Shown: positions 1 to 6,111 of the stretch, one piece after another
How positions within the stretch are numbered: the first letter of the stretch is position 1
Layout of the letters: each line of letters opens with the position of its first letter
From: a virus
DNA: 22,777 bases
Virus record (IMG/VR): IMGVR_UViG_3300043570_001584
Coordinates: 1 to 22,777 of that record
Reading direction: 5' to 3' (one strand)
The notes under the pieces: model-generated
Database searches by the model: none
The model's input: only the letters and a program-made list of their open reading frames with translations
What the model was told of the DNA's origin: nothing
Made by a program: the position numbers and the translations under genes

Positions 1-833
1 AACGGTAAATTCATGCGAATCCCAGCATCATCTGTATTTGCTAAAACATTTGATGTTGTTCCAATTGTGGCTACCAAAGCATTGACTGCATCTTGAGCAT
101 TATTAATAGCAACATTTGCCTGAGTTAACTGAGTCTGCGCCTCTGTAGTTGCAGTCACTACTGCTGCTACCGCCGTGGTTGCTGTGGATACTGCTGTTGT
201 TGCGGTGGCTACTACTGTACTTGCGGTTTGCACTGCAGTAGATGCGGTGGCTGCTTGTGCAACTTCTGTTGCTACCGTTGCTGCGACTTCTGCAACTGTA
301 GTAAGTGGGGTTGCTGACAAAGTATTTGACGTTGATACAACTGTTTCTGCCGCCGCTACTATAACTGGAGTTGCAGCGGTAACTGCTGCTTGTGCAACGA
401 CAACTTCTGGAGTTGCTGTTGTTGCAGTTACTGGTATTGCTGCAACTGCTGTGGTTACCGCAGTTACTGCGGTAGTAACGTCTTGCGTTACTACTGTTGC
501 TGTTGCAACTGCTGGTGCTGTATTAGCAACCTCGGCTACCGCTGCAACCGCTGTAGTTACTGCGGTGTTTGCTTGAGCAACTTCTGTATTGGAGGTTGCA
601 ACTGCAGTTGCGGCAGTAGCAACTGTAACTGATGCTGTATCTGATGCTTGTGCTGCTTGTGTGACTTCAACCACTGCTGTAGCAAGTGCTGTGTTAACTG
701 CTGCTTGGGCAGGACTAACAACCACCTGTTCTGGCGCAGGCGGAACTACGTCTTCTGCGTACGCGGTTGATTGACCTAATAAATAAAGGAGTGCTGTAAG
801 AAATAGTGTTGCGAATAGACGCACTGCTTTCAA
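1..833 (-). CDS. Secreted Ala/Val/Thr-rich repetitive protein, C-terminus beyond window
   Basis: The frame is open on the minus strand from a TTG at 833 to the window edge, about 277 codons. The TTG is chosen because GAGGGG lies 6 nt upstream and the first ~26 residues form a clear signal peptide: K2 and R5, a Leu/Phe/Ala/Thr core, and an A-Y-A cleavage site before E-D. The next ~220 residues are almost only Ala, Val, Thr and Gln with imperfect A-V-T units, suggesting an extended helical stalk or low-complexity linker. The last visible residues (N-T-D-D-A-G-I-R-M-N-L-P-F) look like the start of a folded domain. A signal peptide is unusual for a phage virion protein, so the product may be exported during infection or be a surface adhesin-like protein. 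The function is unknown. Confidence 0.75.
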   Translation of the reverse strand, partial: MKAVRLFATLFLTALLYLLGQSTAYAEDVVPPAPEQVVVSPAQAAVNTALATAVVEVTQAAQASDTASVTVATAATAVATSNTEVAQANTAVTTAVAAVAEVANTAPAVATATVVTQDVTTAVTAVTTAVAAIPVTATTATPEVVVAQAAVTAATPVIVAAAETVVSTSNTLSATPLTTVAEVAATVATEVAQAATASTAVQTASTVVATATTAVSTATTAVAAVVTATTEAQTQLTQANVAINNAQDAVNALVATIGTTSNVLANTDDAGIRMNLP

Positions 834-870
834 GTTTTCCCCTCGGAATACTTACTTTCCTCTTAGAGAA

Positions 871-1098
871 TTATAGCGCTTTGCCTGCTTTACGAATGAC
901 AAACTTTGACGCAACATTTTGTGAATTTACAGATTCACCTTGTACACCTTTACCACGGTTAGCCCATGAAACAACACTTGGTTCTGCTTTTGACTTGTAA
1001 CCAAGATTTGAATTAAAACCAAACTCTTGTTTACGTTGTTTTCTATTTGGATTAACAGTTAATGCTTGTCGGTTTAGTTGTGGGACTCTTTCTGTCAT
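871..1098 (-). CDS. Small basic protein of unknown function
   Basis: This is a 75-residue protein, rich in Asn, Gln, Lys and Arg and probably partly disordered. ATG at 1098 overlaps the TGA of the upstream gene by 4 bp (ATGA), and GGAGG lies about 9 nt before it, so the two are translationally coupled. The basic stretch near residues 18-24 could bind nucleic acid, but no family is recognised. It ends 38 bp before the start of the secreted Ala/Val/Thr protein. Confidence 0.7.
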   Translation of the reverse strand: MTERVPQLNRQALTVNPNRKQRKQEFGFNSNLGYKSKAEPSVVSWANRGKGVQGESVNSQNVASKFVIRKAGKAL

Positions 1099-1475
1099 GT
1101 TCCTAGTCCTCCAATAAATCCTGCAGCAGTTCCACCGTTTCCTGCTCCATTAGTAGCCTCGGCAGACTTAGTCCCACGCTTCTTTGGTTGTTCTAACTTT
1201 CTACCTGTTGCGTGTGGATCAGTTCCTGCAGTCAATGTTCCAACTCTGTTTGGATACCCCTGGAACCAGTAACCTTCACCAGTGTAGCCAGGCTCACGAC
1301 GTCGGTTAAAACGACGTCGTTGTTTTTCTTCAGTTTTTTCTGACTTACCAAACTGTGTAGATAAATTTCTCAAGTTCTTTCCTTCTGCCGTAACACGACT
1401 TCCCACAGAGTAACGACCATAAGTACCGCCAGGACCACCAAAAAGTCCTTTGCCAGTTTCATATCTATCTTCCAT
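1095..1475 (-). CDS. Gly/Arg-rich phage protein with internal LSTQFG motif
   Basis: The product is 126 residues from the ATG at 1475, which has GAAGGTG 9 nt upstream. An in-frame ATG 30 nt further upstream has no comparable ribosome binding site. Residues 10-20 are Gly-rich, residues 51-61 are strongly basic (E-K-Q-R-R-R-F-N-R-R-R), and the C-terminus is Gly/Ala-rich, so much of it may be disordered. Residues 38-43 read L-S-T-Q-F-G, close to the L-S-x-x-Q-F motif found near the N-terminus of many proteins further right. It overlaps the upstream zinc-ribbon gene by 11 bp and the downstream gene by 4 bp. The family is not recognised. Confidence 0.72.
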   Translation of the reverse strand: MEDRYETGKGLFGGPGGTYGRYSVGSRVTAEGKNLRNLSTQFGKSEKTEEKQRRRFNRRREPGYTGEGYWFQGYPNRVGTLTAGTDPHATGRKLEQPKKRGTKSAEATNGAGNGGTAAGFIGGLGT

Positions 1476-1665
1476 AATTAAACACACCTTCTGGATCGTA
1501 AACAACTAACGATGATGCAACTAGTTTAGCGCTCATCTCTCGACCGTGGTGGCCGCAAAAATAAAGTTCACCATTAGCAAGAGTCGCTCTGACTAACGCT
1601 TGTGCTCCACACTTGTCACAACGATCAAGTGCTGACATAGCCTCATGCGTAGCGGTAGTTGTCAT
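1465..1665 (-). CDS. DUF7455-like zinc-ribbon protein
   Basis: This 66-residue protein has D-R-C-D-K-C-G-A-Q-A-L-V-R followed by L-Y-F-C-G-H-H-G-R-E. That is the signature of the small actinobacterial zinc-binding proteins classed as DUF7455, with C-x2-C and C-x-H-H as likely metal ligands. The function of the family is unknown; it is common in actinobacteria and their phages, which supports the host assignment. Its ATG overlaps the TAA of the preceding tagged miniprotein by one base (TAATG), and its end overlaps the next gene by 11 bp, so it sits inside a coupled operon. Confidence 0.82.
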   Translation of the reverse strand: MTTTATHEAMSALDRCDKCGAQALVRATLANGELYFCGHHGREMSAKLVASSLVVYDPEGVFNYGR

Positions 1666-1838
1666 TAGAAGAACCCTGGCTTTGCTACGGGAGTGTTTGC
1701 TCCAGGAGCATACTTGTTCTGTTCACCAGAAATCTTTGGAAGTTGCTTTTCATCAAACGTTGAACTTCTAGGCATTGCACCAGCCATAGTGATGCTTCTC
1801 TGTGGTGAGAACTGCCCCATAGAAAGGTTCTGGTTCAT
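1665..1838 (-). CDS. 57-residue miniprotein with N-terminal LSMGQF tag
   Basis: The frame runs from ATG at 1838 to TAA at 1667-1665, sharing one base with the next ATG. The N-terminus reads M-N-Q-N-L-S-M-G-Q-F, giving L-S-x-x-Q-F at residues 5-10, the motif shared by several proteins of the 5758-12025 cassette. The rest is polar, rich in Pro, Gly, Ser and Lys, and ends in G-F-F; it looks disordered. An AGGA lies 3 nt before the start and a stronger GGGG run further upstream. It is the first gene of the minus-strand run down to 871, and divergent from the plus-strand pair at 1888. Confidence 0.72.
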   Translation of the reverse strand: MNQNLSMGQFSPQRSITMAGAMPRSSTFDEKQLPKISGEQNKYAPGANTPVAKPGFF

Positions 1839-1852
1839 GTTCCTATTTTGCC

Positions 1853-1888
1853 CCTTTTATCTCGTGGTGTAAGGCCATAATAGCAGTA
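1853..1888 (+). promoter_or_regulatory. Candidate promoter for a leaderless plus-strand transcript
   Basis: CATAAT at 1876-1881 is a good -10 hexamer and lies exactly 6 nt before the ATG at 1888, so transcription would start at or next to the start codon. No Shine-Dalgarno sequence precedes that ATG. Leaderless mRNAs are common in actinobacteria. No convincing -35 box is visible. Confidence 0.5.
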
Positions 1889-1998
1889 TGGATGACGCAG
1901 CCTATATTGCAAAGTTTTCTTGTAGTATATGCGGCAAACGATACGTTGTTATGATTCTTGCAAGAGATTGCGAAGAAAAACATTTGGAGGAAGATTAG
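1888..1998 (+). CDS. 36-residue zinc-finger-like miniprotein
   Basis: This short plus-strand gene lies between minus-strand operons. The product contains F-S-C-S-I-C-G-K-R-Y at residues 10-19 and then C-E-E-K-H at 28-32, a C-x2-C...C-x3-H arrangement that could bind one zinc ion. It appears to be leaderless (see the promoter entry). Its TAG stop overlaps by one base the GTG start of the FmdB-like gene (TAGTG), so the two are probably translated together. Its small size limits confidence. Confidence 0.55.
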   Translation: MDDAAYIAKFSCSICGKRYVVMILARDCEEKHLEED

Positions 1999-2174
1999 TG
2001 CCGTCATACGAATACTCATGCATTCAGTGCGATTTAGATTACGAGAAAGAGCGTAGCATCACTGATGCAGATCCTGGTTATCACTGCGACAAGTGTGGCT
2101 ACGCTCTTCAGCGTGTCTTTAATACTTTTGGCCTTGCCTTTAGAGGCGGAGGCTTCTACTCAACTAGAGACTAG
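1998..2174 (+). CDS. FmdB-family zinc-ribbon protein
   Basis: The product is 58 residues from GTG at 1998, preceded by GGAGG at 7 nt. Starting there gives the classic family N-terminus M-P-S-Y-E-Y-S-C-I-Q-C. A second knuckle (Y-H-C-D-K-C-G) and the ending G-L-A-F-R-G-G-G-F-Y-S-T-R-D match the 'xGFYxTD' end of FmdB-like regulators. An upstream in-frame ATG at 1929 would add an unrelated basic leader and is rejected. The family is named for a regulator of formamidase, but most members, including phage ones, have no proven role. Its TAG stop and the TAG of the convergent gene share the palindrome CTAG at 2171-2174. Confidence 0.85.
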   Translation: MPSYEYSCIQCDLDYEKERSITDADPGYHCDKCGYALQRVFNTFGLAFRGGGFYSTRD

Positions 2175-2512
2175 TTGTAGTTTGGGTCTTCTTCTTTAGC
2201 AGCAGCACTTTTAGTCTTCTTGTCTGCTGCTTGACGAGTCTCGACTTCTGCGTCTGCAACTGTCTTTGCACCTTTATCAACTGTTGAGAAGGCTGCGTTG
2301 ATTTCGTCTAGAGTTAGTTTTCCATCGTCCATAAAAGCACGTGCTAACTTTTCAACGACTGCAGCAACTGCAGTAAGACCTGCGACTGTTACCGCCTTGA
2401 TAGTTGAGATACCAGCGATAGCACCAGCACCAATAACTGAAAGACCGCTTGCTGCAAATACTGCAACAATACGCATCAATACATTGTTTAGACTCTTCAT
2501 GAGATTTTTCAT
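2171..2512 (-). CDS. Putative holin-like membrane protein with EF-hand-like segment
   Basis: In this 113-residue protein, residues 11-52 are hydrophobic (Ala/Val/Ile/Gly-rich) and can form one or two membrane segments. Then comes F-M-D-D-G-K-L-T-L-D-E at 60-70, an EF-hand-like acidic turn also seen in some actinophage membrane proteins, and a charged Lys/Ala/Glu tail. Its position three genes after the endolysin and its shape fit a holin or a lysis-associated membrane protein, but no family signature settles this. A second ATG (residue 5) could also be the start. It converges on the FmdB-like gene. Confidence 0.6.
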   Translation of the reverse strand: MKNLMKSLNNVLMRIVAVFAASGLSVIGAGAIAGISTIKAVTVAGLTAVAAVVEKLARAFMDDGKLTLDEINAAFSTVDKGAKTVADAEVETRQAADKKTKSAAAKEEDPNYN

Positions 2513-2551
2513 ACCCGTTCTCGTTTCCCCCTCAGGATGTAAGTCTTATTA

Positions 2552-2815
2552 TCAGTCTTGCTGGATGCCCATACGTTCTAAATACAGTTCTTTTTCACTC
2601 ATTAGGTACTCTTCAATGCGCTTGTACTGTATTTCTGTCTGTTCTTGGGTTTCTTTAACTTGTTCTTGTGTCATTTCTTTATTTAAATCCTTAAAAGTTT
2701 CTACGGCTAAATCCAGATTGGTCTTAGCCAGTGCTGCCTTGAGTTGGGCTTGTTTCCACATAAACTCGGCATGGTCTTGTTTTCTTTGTAAACGCTTATC
2801 TTGTGTTTTTGACAT
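2552..2815 (-). CDS. Coiled-coil protein of unknown function
   Basis: The product is 87 residues, almost entirely Lys, Glu, Gln, Ala and Leu, with heptad-like spacing from about residue 8 to 80, so a long coiled coil is likely. It has no membrane segment and no cysteine. The ATG at 2815 has no Shine-Dalgarno sequence. Instead TAAGAT at 2822-2827 lies 6 nt upstream on the minus strand, suggesting a leaderless transcript. In other phages, coiled-coil proteins beside lysis genes include spanin-like and scaffold-like ones, but nothing here identifies either. Confidence 0.65.
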   Translation of the reverse strand: MSKTQDKRLQRKQDHAEFMWKQAQLKAALAKTNLDLAVETFKDLNKEMTQEQVKETQEQTEIQYKRIEEYLMSEKELYLERMGIQQD

Positions 2816-2929
2816 TCCAAAATCTTAACATAATAAAGGAGCCGTTTTTGCGTGCTCTTGCTCAGGAGCCACTTATTCAGTTGTGTGACTAATCTAACTC
2901 ACAACTGCTGTGATCCGCATCACAAACAG
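2816..2929 (-). promoter_or_regulatory. Intergenic region: shared element, two hairpins, candidate promoter
   Basis: Three things are visible. A possible -10 (TAAGAT, 2822-2827) stands 6 nt before the gene starting at 2815. An element at 2838-2870 resembles one at 9682-9717 (GAGCCGTTT, then CGTG, then TGCTCAGGA). Two inverted repeats lie at 2879-2908 (CAGTTGTG with CACAACTG) and 2910-2925 (TGTGAT with ATCACA, loop of 4); these follow the stop of the Ntn-hydrolase gene and may end its transcript. No T-tract follows on the minus strand. Confidence 0.4.
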
Positions 2930-3478
2930 TTACTTATATTGCTCCTTGACTAAGAACGGCCCTGAGGTGTTCATGTCTAATTTCTCAGCAACGGCTAGAG
3001 CCTTGAGAGGCTTTGCTCCTGCATGGAGTGCCCCAATCGCATAACTAGCGCCAGAACCTACTCCGTAGATCCCGTCATCACTCATACAGATAGAGCAGTC
3101 ATCGGCAACATCAAATACCTCACCACCAACTGCAACTAGGAAGTTAAAGCGAGAATCATTACCTTTTCCATCGCCTTTGCCCTCACTGAAGTCATGGCCG
3201 TTCTCTATAAGGCATTTTCTGAGAGAAGGCATCACTTTAACAATCATGAAGTGATAAATGTCTTGGAGATCTTTTGCAGTTGGTTTTGGCGGATTCCACA
3301 AGTGCTGTGCAATATCGCAAGGTGCAACTTCTCCAGAACCAGCAATTAAGTAACCATTGCGTTCTGTAATCTTTTCCATTCGAGGATGGTGGTAAATACG
3401 ACCGTCATCACCAGTCACCTGGTTATCGGCAGCAAAAACAACTTTGTCCTCATACTGCACCGCTACGATCGTTGTCAT
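2930..3478 (-). CDS. Proteasome/HslV-like Ntn-hydrolase
   Basis: This 182-residue protein begins M-T-T-I-V-A-V. After loss of Met, the Thr would be the N-terminal nucleophile of a proteasome-beta or HslV-like peptidase. D18 (A-A-D-N-Q) and K36 (M-E-K-I) match the conserved Asp17 and Lys33 of that family. Residues near 137-148 (G-V-G-S-G-A-S-Y-A-I-G-A) match the Gly-Ser-Gly/Ala segment. The length is near the family norm of ~175. GAGGGAGAG precedes the start. No unfoldase partner of the HslU or Mpa type is in the window. It sits just after the endolysin gene. A role in processing phage or host proteins is inference. Confidence 0.8.
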   Translation of the reverse strand: MTTIVAVQYEDKVVFAADNQVTGDDGRIYHHPRMEKITERNGYLIAGSGEVAPCDIAQHLWNPPKPTAKDLQDIYHFMIVKVMPSLRKCLIENGHDFSEGKGDGKGNDSRFNFLVAVGGEVFDVADDCSICMSDDGIYGVGSGASYAIGALHAGAKPLKALAVAEKLDMNTSGPFLVKEQYK

Positions 3479-3554
3479 TACTCTCCCTCATTAGAAACGC
3501 CCCCCAAGGATACCATTACTGGAACCCTGGAGGGCTAGAGTCTAAATTGTCCGA

Positions 3555-4298
3555 TTAGAGTAGTTTGACCAGTTCTGCCCATGTCTTAGGGCCGATAACG
3601 CCATTTGAGTCTACTAAGTCGTTATTGTCTTGGAATGCGATGACTGCCTTCTTGGTTGTTGGGCCGTAATCGCCGTCTGTAGCCAATCCTAGGGCTTCCT
3701 GGACAATCTTGACAGATTCTCCCTTGGCACCTGGCTTGATCTGTCCTGGGAAGGCTGGAGCCTGTGCAACAGGCACGTCTACGTTTACCTCGTTGCCCTT
3801 GTAGTTAGGGCGACCCCAACCAACGATTGAGACAAGAACCTTCTTCTTGTTGGTCTTGTATGCACGGATCTGGTTGCAGACCTCTCCGCCATTTCGCTGA
3901 TCTCCCTTTTTCTTCCCGCTAGTGTTTCCTTCGATAGTCAAAACGACTCCATCAGAATCAATGCCTGTGCAGATACCTACGTGAGAAATTCGATTGACCC
4001 CATCTCCTGGGAAATCAAAATACAGAATATCTCCTGGTTGTGGTGATTGCCCGCAATCTGCCTCAAACCATGTACCCATCTTCTTAAATGATGCTGCTCC
4101 TGCAACTGTAGAGACAGTATTAGGAATCTTTACGCCAGCCTGATTTGCCACCCACATACAGAAACTTCCGCACCATGCTAAGTAGTTGGCCTTGGTAAAG
4201 GCGCCGTACTTGGTCTCGTTATCTTTAGGGCCTTCAATAATCCCTACTTCTTTCTTTGCAACTTCAATCATTGCCGCTACTGTGCCTTTGTCAGCCAT
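3555..4298 (-). CDS. Endolysin: CHAP domain plus PG_binding_1
   Basis: This 247-residue lysin degrades peptidoglycan. The CHAP domain covers about residues 8-165, with C43 in A-W-C-G-S-F-C, H106 in S-H-V-G-I, and E123/N125 in I-E-G-N-T as likely catalytic residues (amidase or endopeptidase). A Pro/Ala linker (175-185) leads to a C-terminal peptidoglycan-binding domain (about 187-247) with the typical G-D-Y-G-P-T-T...A-V-I-A-F-Q and G-V-I-G-P-K-T-W pattern. It has no signal peptide, so it should need a holin. The gene is 8 bp downstream of the nuclease-like gene and 76 bp upstream of the Ntn-hydrolase gene. Confidence 0.92.
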   Translation of the reverse strand: MADKGTVAAMIEVAKKEVGIIEGPKDNETKYGAFTKANYLAWCGSFCMWVANQAGVKIPNTVSTVAGAASFKKMGTWFEADCGQSPQPGDILYFDFPGDGVNRISHVGICTGIDSDGVVLTIEGNTSGKKKGDQRNGGEVCNQIRAYKTNKKKVLVSIVGWGRPNYKGNEVNVDVPVAQAPAFPGQIKPGAKGESVKIVQEALGLATDGDYGPTTKKAVIAFQDNNDLVDSNGVIGPKTWAELVKLL

Positions 4299-4306
4299 TA
4301 CGTCTC

Positions 4307-4816
4307 CTAGCCTGGAATAGTGTCGTTAAATTTGTCTATAGGAATTCGCCAAGAATTCTCTGGAGGGTAATGATACTCGTCCTTGGTGCACTCTTCAGTA
4401 GGAAGCCAGCCATAAACCTCAACTTCTGAGTAGTAATCACGGTCTAGAACTCGTGCCCCTACCAAGATCACCCCAGGCCTGATGTCCTTAGGAAAGACTG
4501 GAATCTCATCCTTAGTCCGTACCGACTTGACCTCATAGCAGGGCATTACATCAGGAAAGTCTTTTCTGAAATAATGTTCCTCGTTTGTATAAAAAGGAAA
4601 TGTGAAAGGCTGCTTGTATAACTTAGCAACTGCGTACTCTGCAACGATAGTTCGTACATTTGCTGCAATCTCTGGCTCTAGGTACTTCTTATTCTCACCT
4701 GCGTAGTTAGGGCGATCAACACTGCCAAACTTTATCATCCATCGGTTCAATGCAATATCTGCACATGCACGTACCTCTTCTTTGGAAAGAGTAACAATCA
4801 CTTCTTGTATTTCCAA
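4307..4816 (-). CDS. PD-(D/E)XK-like nuclease fold protein
   Basis: In this 169-residue protein, residues 85-97 read K-D-F-P-D-V-M-P-C-Y-E-V-K. D89 and E95-x-K97 give the P-D...E-x-K core of restriction-like nucleases, and E60 on a preceding helix (I-V-A-E-Y-A-V-A-K-L) could be the extra acidic ligand. A following basic segment (S-V-R-T-K-D) is also usual. The assignment rests on this motif and helix order, not on full-length similarity. It overlaps the upstream 28-residue gene by 19 bp. The role may be DNA processing or host DNA degradation. Confidence 0.6.
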   Translation of the reverse strand: MEIQEVIVTLSKEEVRACADIALNRWMIKFGSVDRPNYAGENKKYLEPEIAANVRTIVAEYAVAKLYKQPFTFPFYTNEEHYFRKDFPDVMPCYEVKSVRTKDEIPVFPKDIRPGVILVGARVLDRDYYSEVEVYGWLPTEECTKDEYHYPPENSWRIPIDKFNDTIPG

Positions 4817-4884
4817 TCAACCCACACATCAAAGGCTCTGCCAATGACAAGACCAACCATTAGTCCAATAAGAAATAGTTCCAT
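4798..4884 (-). CDS. 28-residue single-span membrane miniprotein
   Basis: ATG at 4884 has GAGGG 7 nt upstream. Residues 1-16 are hydrophobic (M-E-L-F-L-I-G-L-M-V-G-L-V-I-G-R), followed by a charged tail ending W-K-Y-K-K. It is probably a one-pass membrane peptide. A longer frame reading from 5058 overlaps two real genes and is not used. The neighbours (membrane protein upstream, nuclease and endolysin downstream) suggest a small lysis or membrane role, but this is not proven. Confidence 0.6.
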   Translation of the reverse strand: MELFLIGLMVGLVIGRAFDVWVDWKYKK

Positions 4885-4894
4885 TAGTAATCCC

Positions 4895-5113
4895 TCATGC
4901 GTCTTGTCTCCAATGTAAATAAGACTTAACATAAACTGCTGCATACGCAAGAGCAGAGAAGATAAACCCATATTGTTTGGTTGTAACAGCATACGCAATC
5001 CATAGACACTCGTTAATGCATAAAATATGCCATCCCCATATAGTCTTGCGACCAACAAAGAATATTCCAGTTACACCTATTACCGCTAATACCCATGACC
5101 AATACTGCATCAT
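4895..5113 (-). CDS. Small multi-span membrane protein
   Basis: The product is 72 residues with three likely membrane segments (about 4-20, 27-44 and 48-64). The pattern G-R-K-T-I-W-G-W-H-I-L, W-I-A-Y-A-V-T-T-K-Q-Y-G-F-I and Y-V-K-S-Y-L-H-W-R resembles a recurrent family of small actinophage membrane proteins. These look like a half-size PnuC-type fold and have no established role. GAGGG lies 7 nt before the first of two adjacent ATGs. It overlaps the stop of the upstream gene by 4 bp (ATGA). Confidence 0.72.
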   Translation of the reverse strand: MMQYWSWVLAVIGVTGIFFVGRKTIWGWHILCINECLWIAYAVTTKQYGFIFSALAYAAVYVKSYLHWRQDA

Positions 5114-5250
5114 TTATAATCCCTCTCAATGATTAAGTACCAATGTATAAAACTAATAGTTAGTGACGGCTCTTGCGGATAAACCTCAATTGCAAAGCCC
5201 CAACCATCAGAAGTACCAAATGTAAACCAGCCTCTTTTAAAGTGCCTCAT
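5110..5250 (-). CDS. 46-residue protein of unknown function
   Basis: The frame runs from ATG at 5250 to TGA at 5112-5110. It starts inside the preceding gene (14-bp overlap), with GGGG about 6 nt upstream, and its stop overlaps the next start as ATGA. The sequence has many aromatic residues (Trp and Phe at 8, 9, 11, 17, 19) with alternating polar residues, suggesting a small beta structure. No motif is recognised. The tight coupling on both sides is the main evidence that it is real. Confidence 0.6.
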   Translation of the reverse strand: MRHFKRGWFTFGTSDGWGFAIEVYPQEPSLTISFIHWYLIIERDYK

Positions 5251-5407
5251 TATTGCCCCGTGCTACACCTGCTGCCCACGTAAGTGTGTGATAGACAGCA
5301 ATGTCTACTTCATCAACAGGAGGCATCATATTTTCAATTTGATCTTCAATTGCTTGAGCAATATCTTCACGTATCTCTTTTTCTTTAACTTCCCAAGTCT
5401 TTTCCAT
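5237..5407 (-). CDS. 56-residue acidic helical protein of unknown function
   Basis: ATG at 5407 shares one base with the TAA of the cupin gene (TAATG). The first 28 residues are charged and helical (K-E-K-E-I-R-E-D-I-A-Q-A-I-E-D), and the second half is less charged and contains W44. It has no cysteine and no membrane segment. The product may be a small helical adaptor. Evidence rests on coupling with both neighbours and on the uninterrupted frame. Confidence 0.6.
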   Translation of the reverse strand: MEKTWEVKEKEIREDIAQAIEDQIENMMPPVDEVDIAVYHTLTWAAGVARGNNEAL

Positions 5408-5745
5408 TATGCACGTCCAAAGTCATCTTCAAGACGCACGATGTCATCTTCGCCAAAGTAGAGACCTAATTGCGTCTCAATAAAGATAAGATCTTCTTCT
5501 CCAGTATTAGCAATACGGTGAGCAATACCTTGTTCAATAATAAAGGCGTCTCCACCTAATGCCATAGATTGAATGTCATCTAGTGTGACTGTGCCAGTTC
5601 CAGAAACAATTACCCAGTATTCAGAGCGTTGTTCATGTGTCTGGTATGAGAGGCGCTTACCAGGGTGCACAACAATGCGCTTTACCTGATGAGTCTCAGA
5701 TGCTGTTAGTACTTCGTATGTTCCCCATGGGCGGTCTGTAATCAT
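5407..5745 (-). CDS. Cupin of the type II phosphomannose isomerase family
   Basis: This 112-residue protein matches the C-terminal domain of bifunctional mannose-6-phosphate isomerase/GDP-mannose pyrophosphorylase almost end to end. It has R-P-W-G-T-Y-E-V, the metal-binding cupin motif H-P-G-K-R-L-S-Y-Q-T-H-E-Q-R-S-E-Y-W, V-S-G-T-G-T-V, and the ending E-D-D-I-V-R-L-E-D-D-F-G-R. The family interconverts mannose-6-phosphate and fructose-6-phosphate. Here it stands alone without the nucleotidyltransferase half. In a phage it could feed glycan or capsule chemistry, or act on a sugar on DNA or virion; both are inference. It precedes a run of unrelated small genes. Confidence 0.85.
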   Translation of the reverse strand: MITDRPWGTYEVLTASETHQVKRIVVHPGKRLSYQTHEQRSEYWVIVSGTGTVTLDDIQSMALGGDAFIIEQGIAHRIANTGEEDLIFIETQLGLYFGEDDIVRLEDDFGRA

Positions 5746-5757
5746 GCACAGACCCTA

Positions 5758-6111
5758 TCACGACTTTTGAGTGCGCTCCATTAAGGTCTTTGCACGTTTT
5801 GATGGCTCTTTAGTAAGGAAGCCTCTACCTCGTGCCTTGTCATAGGGCACAGGTGTCTTAAACTGATCTGCTGTCGGATCAATGATCTTACCTGACTCAT
5901 GCTTAAGGAACCAGTGATTGGTGCCTTCGTGGTTTACCTGCATAGGTTTGTAACCTGCAGCCTTGCCACCTAGCATGTGATAAGTCGCCTCACTTGCTAC
6001 ATAGCAGTGTCCTCTTGTTGGGCACTCATGTCCTTGGAACTCTGGCTTACGTAAATCATCTGTCAGATTATTACGAACTCCAGTTACGATCTGATGGTCG
6101 TAGTTGTTCAT
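5758..6111 (-). CDS. C-H-D cysteine hydrolase-like protein (papain-like fold suspected)
   Basis: This is a 117-residue protein. C36 in G-H-C-Y-V-A-S, H66 in N-H-W-F-L and D78 in I-I-D-P-T-A-D-Q-F give an ordered Cys-His-Asp triad like that of papain-fold or transglutaminase-like enzymes. The protein at 6494-6958 has the same skeleton (G-x-C-x2-A, N-H-[WF], D-[PY]-T-x2-Q-F), so the two are divergent relatives. It ends with a basic tail. It has no N-terminal LSxxQF tag. It is the last gene of the effector-like cassette, overlapping the GNAT gene by 4 bp. Protease, deamidase or amidase activity cannot be told apart from sequence. Confidence 0.65.
   Translation of the reverse strand: MNNYDHQIVTGVRNNLTDDLRKPEFQGHECPTRGHCYVASEATYHMLGGKAAGYKPMQVNHEGTNHWFLKHESGKIIDPTADQFKTPVPYDKARGRGFLTKEPSKRAKTLMERTQKS

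Noticed and set aside
175-774. Plus-strand open frames rich in Ala, Val and Thr or Cys
   Set aside because: They are shadows of the minus-strand secreted repeat protein, which has a signal peptide, a ribosome binding site and a frame open across the entire stretch.
4798-5058. An 86-codon minus-strand frame
   Set aside because: Its first two thirds overlap the 72-residue membrane protein in another frame; only the last 28 codons have a proper ribosome binding site and start.
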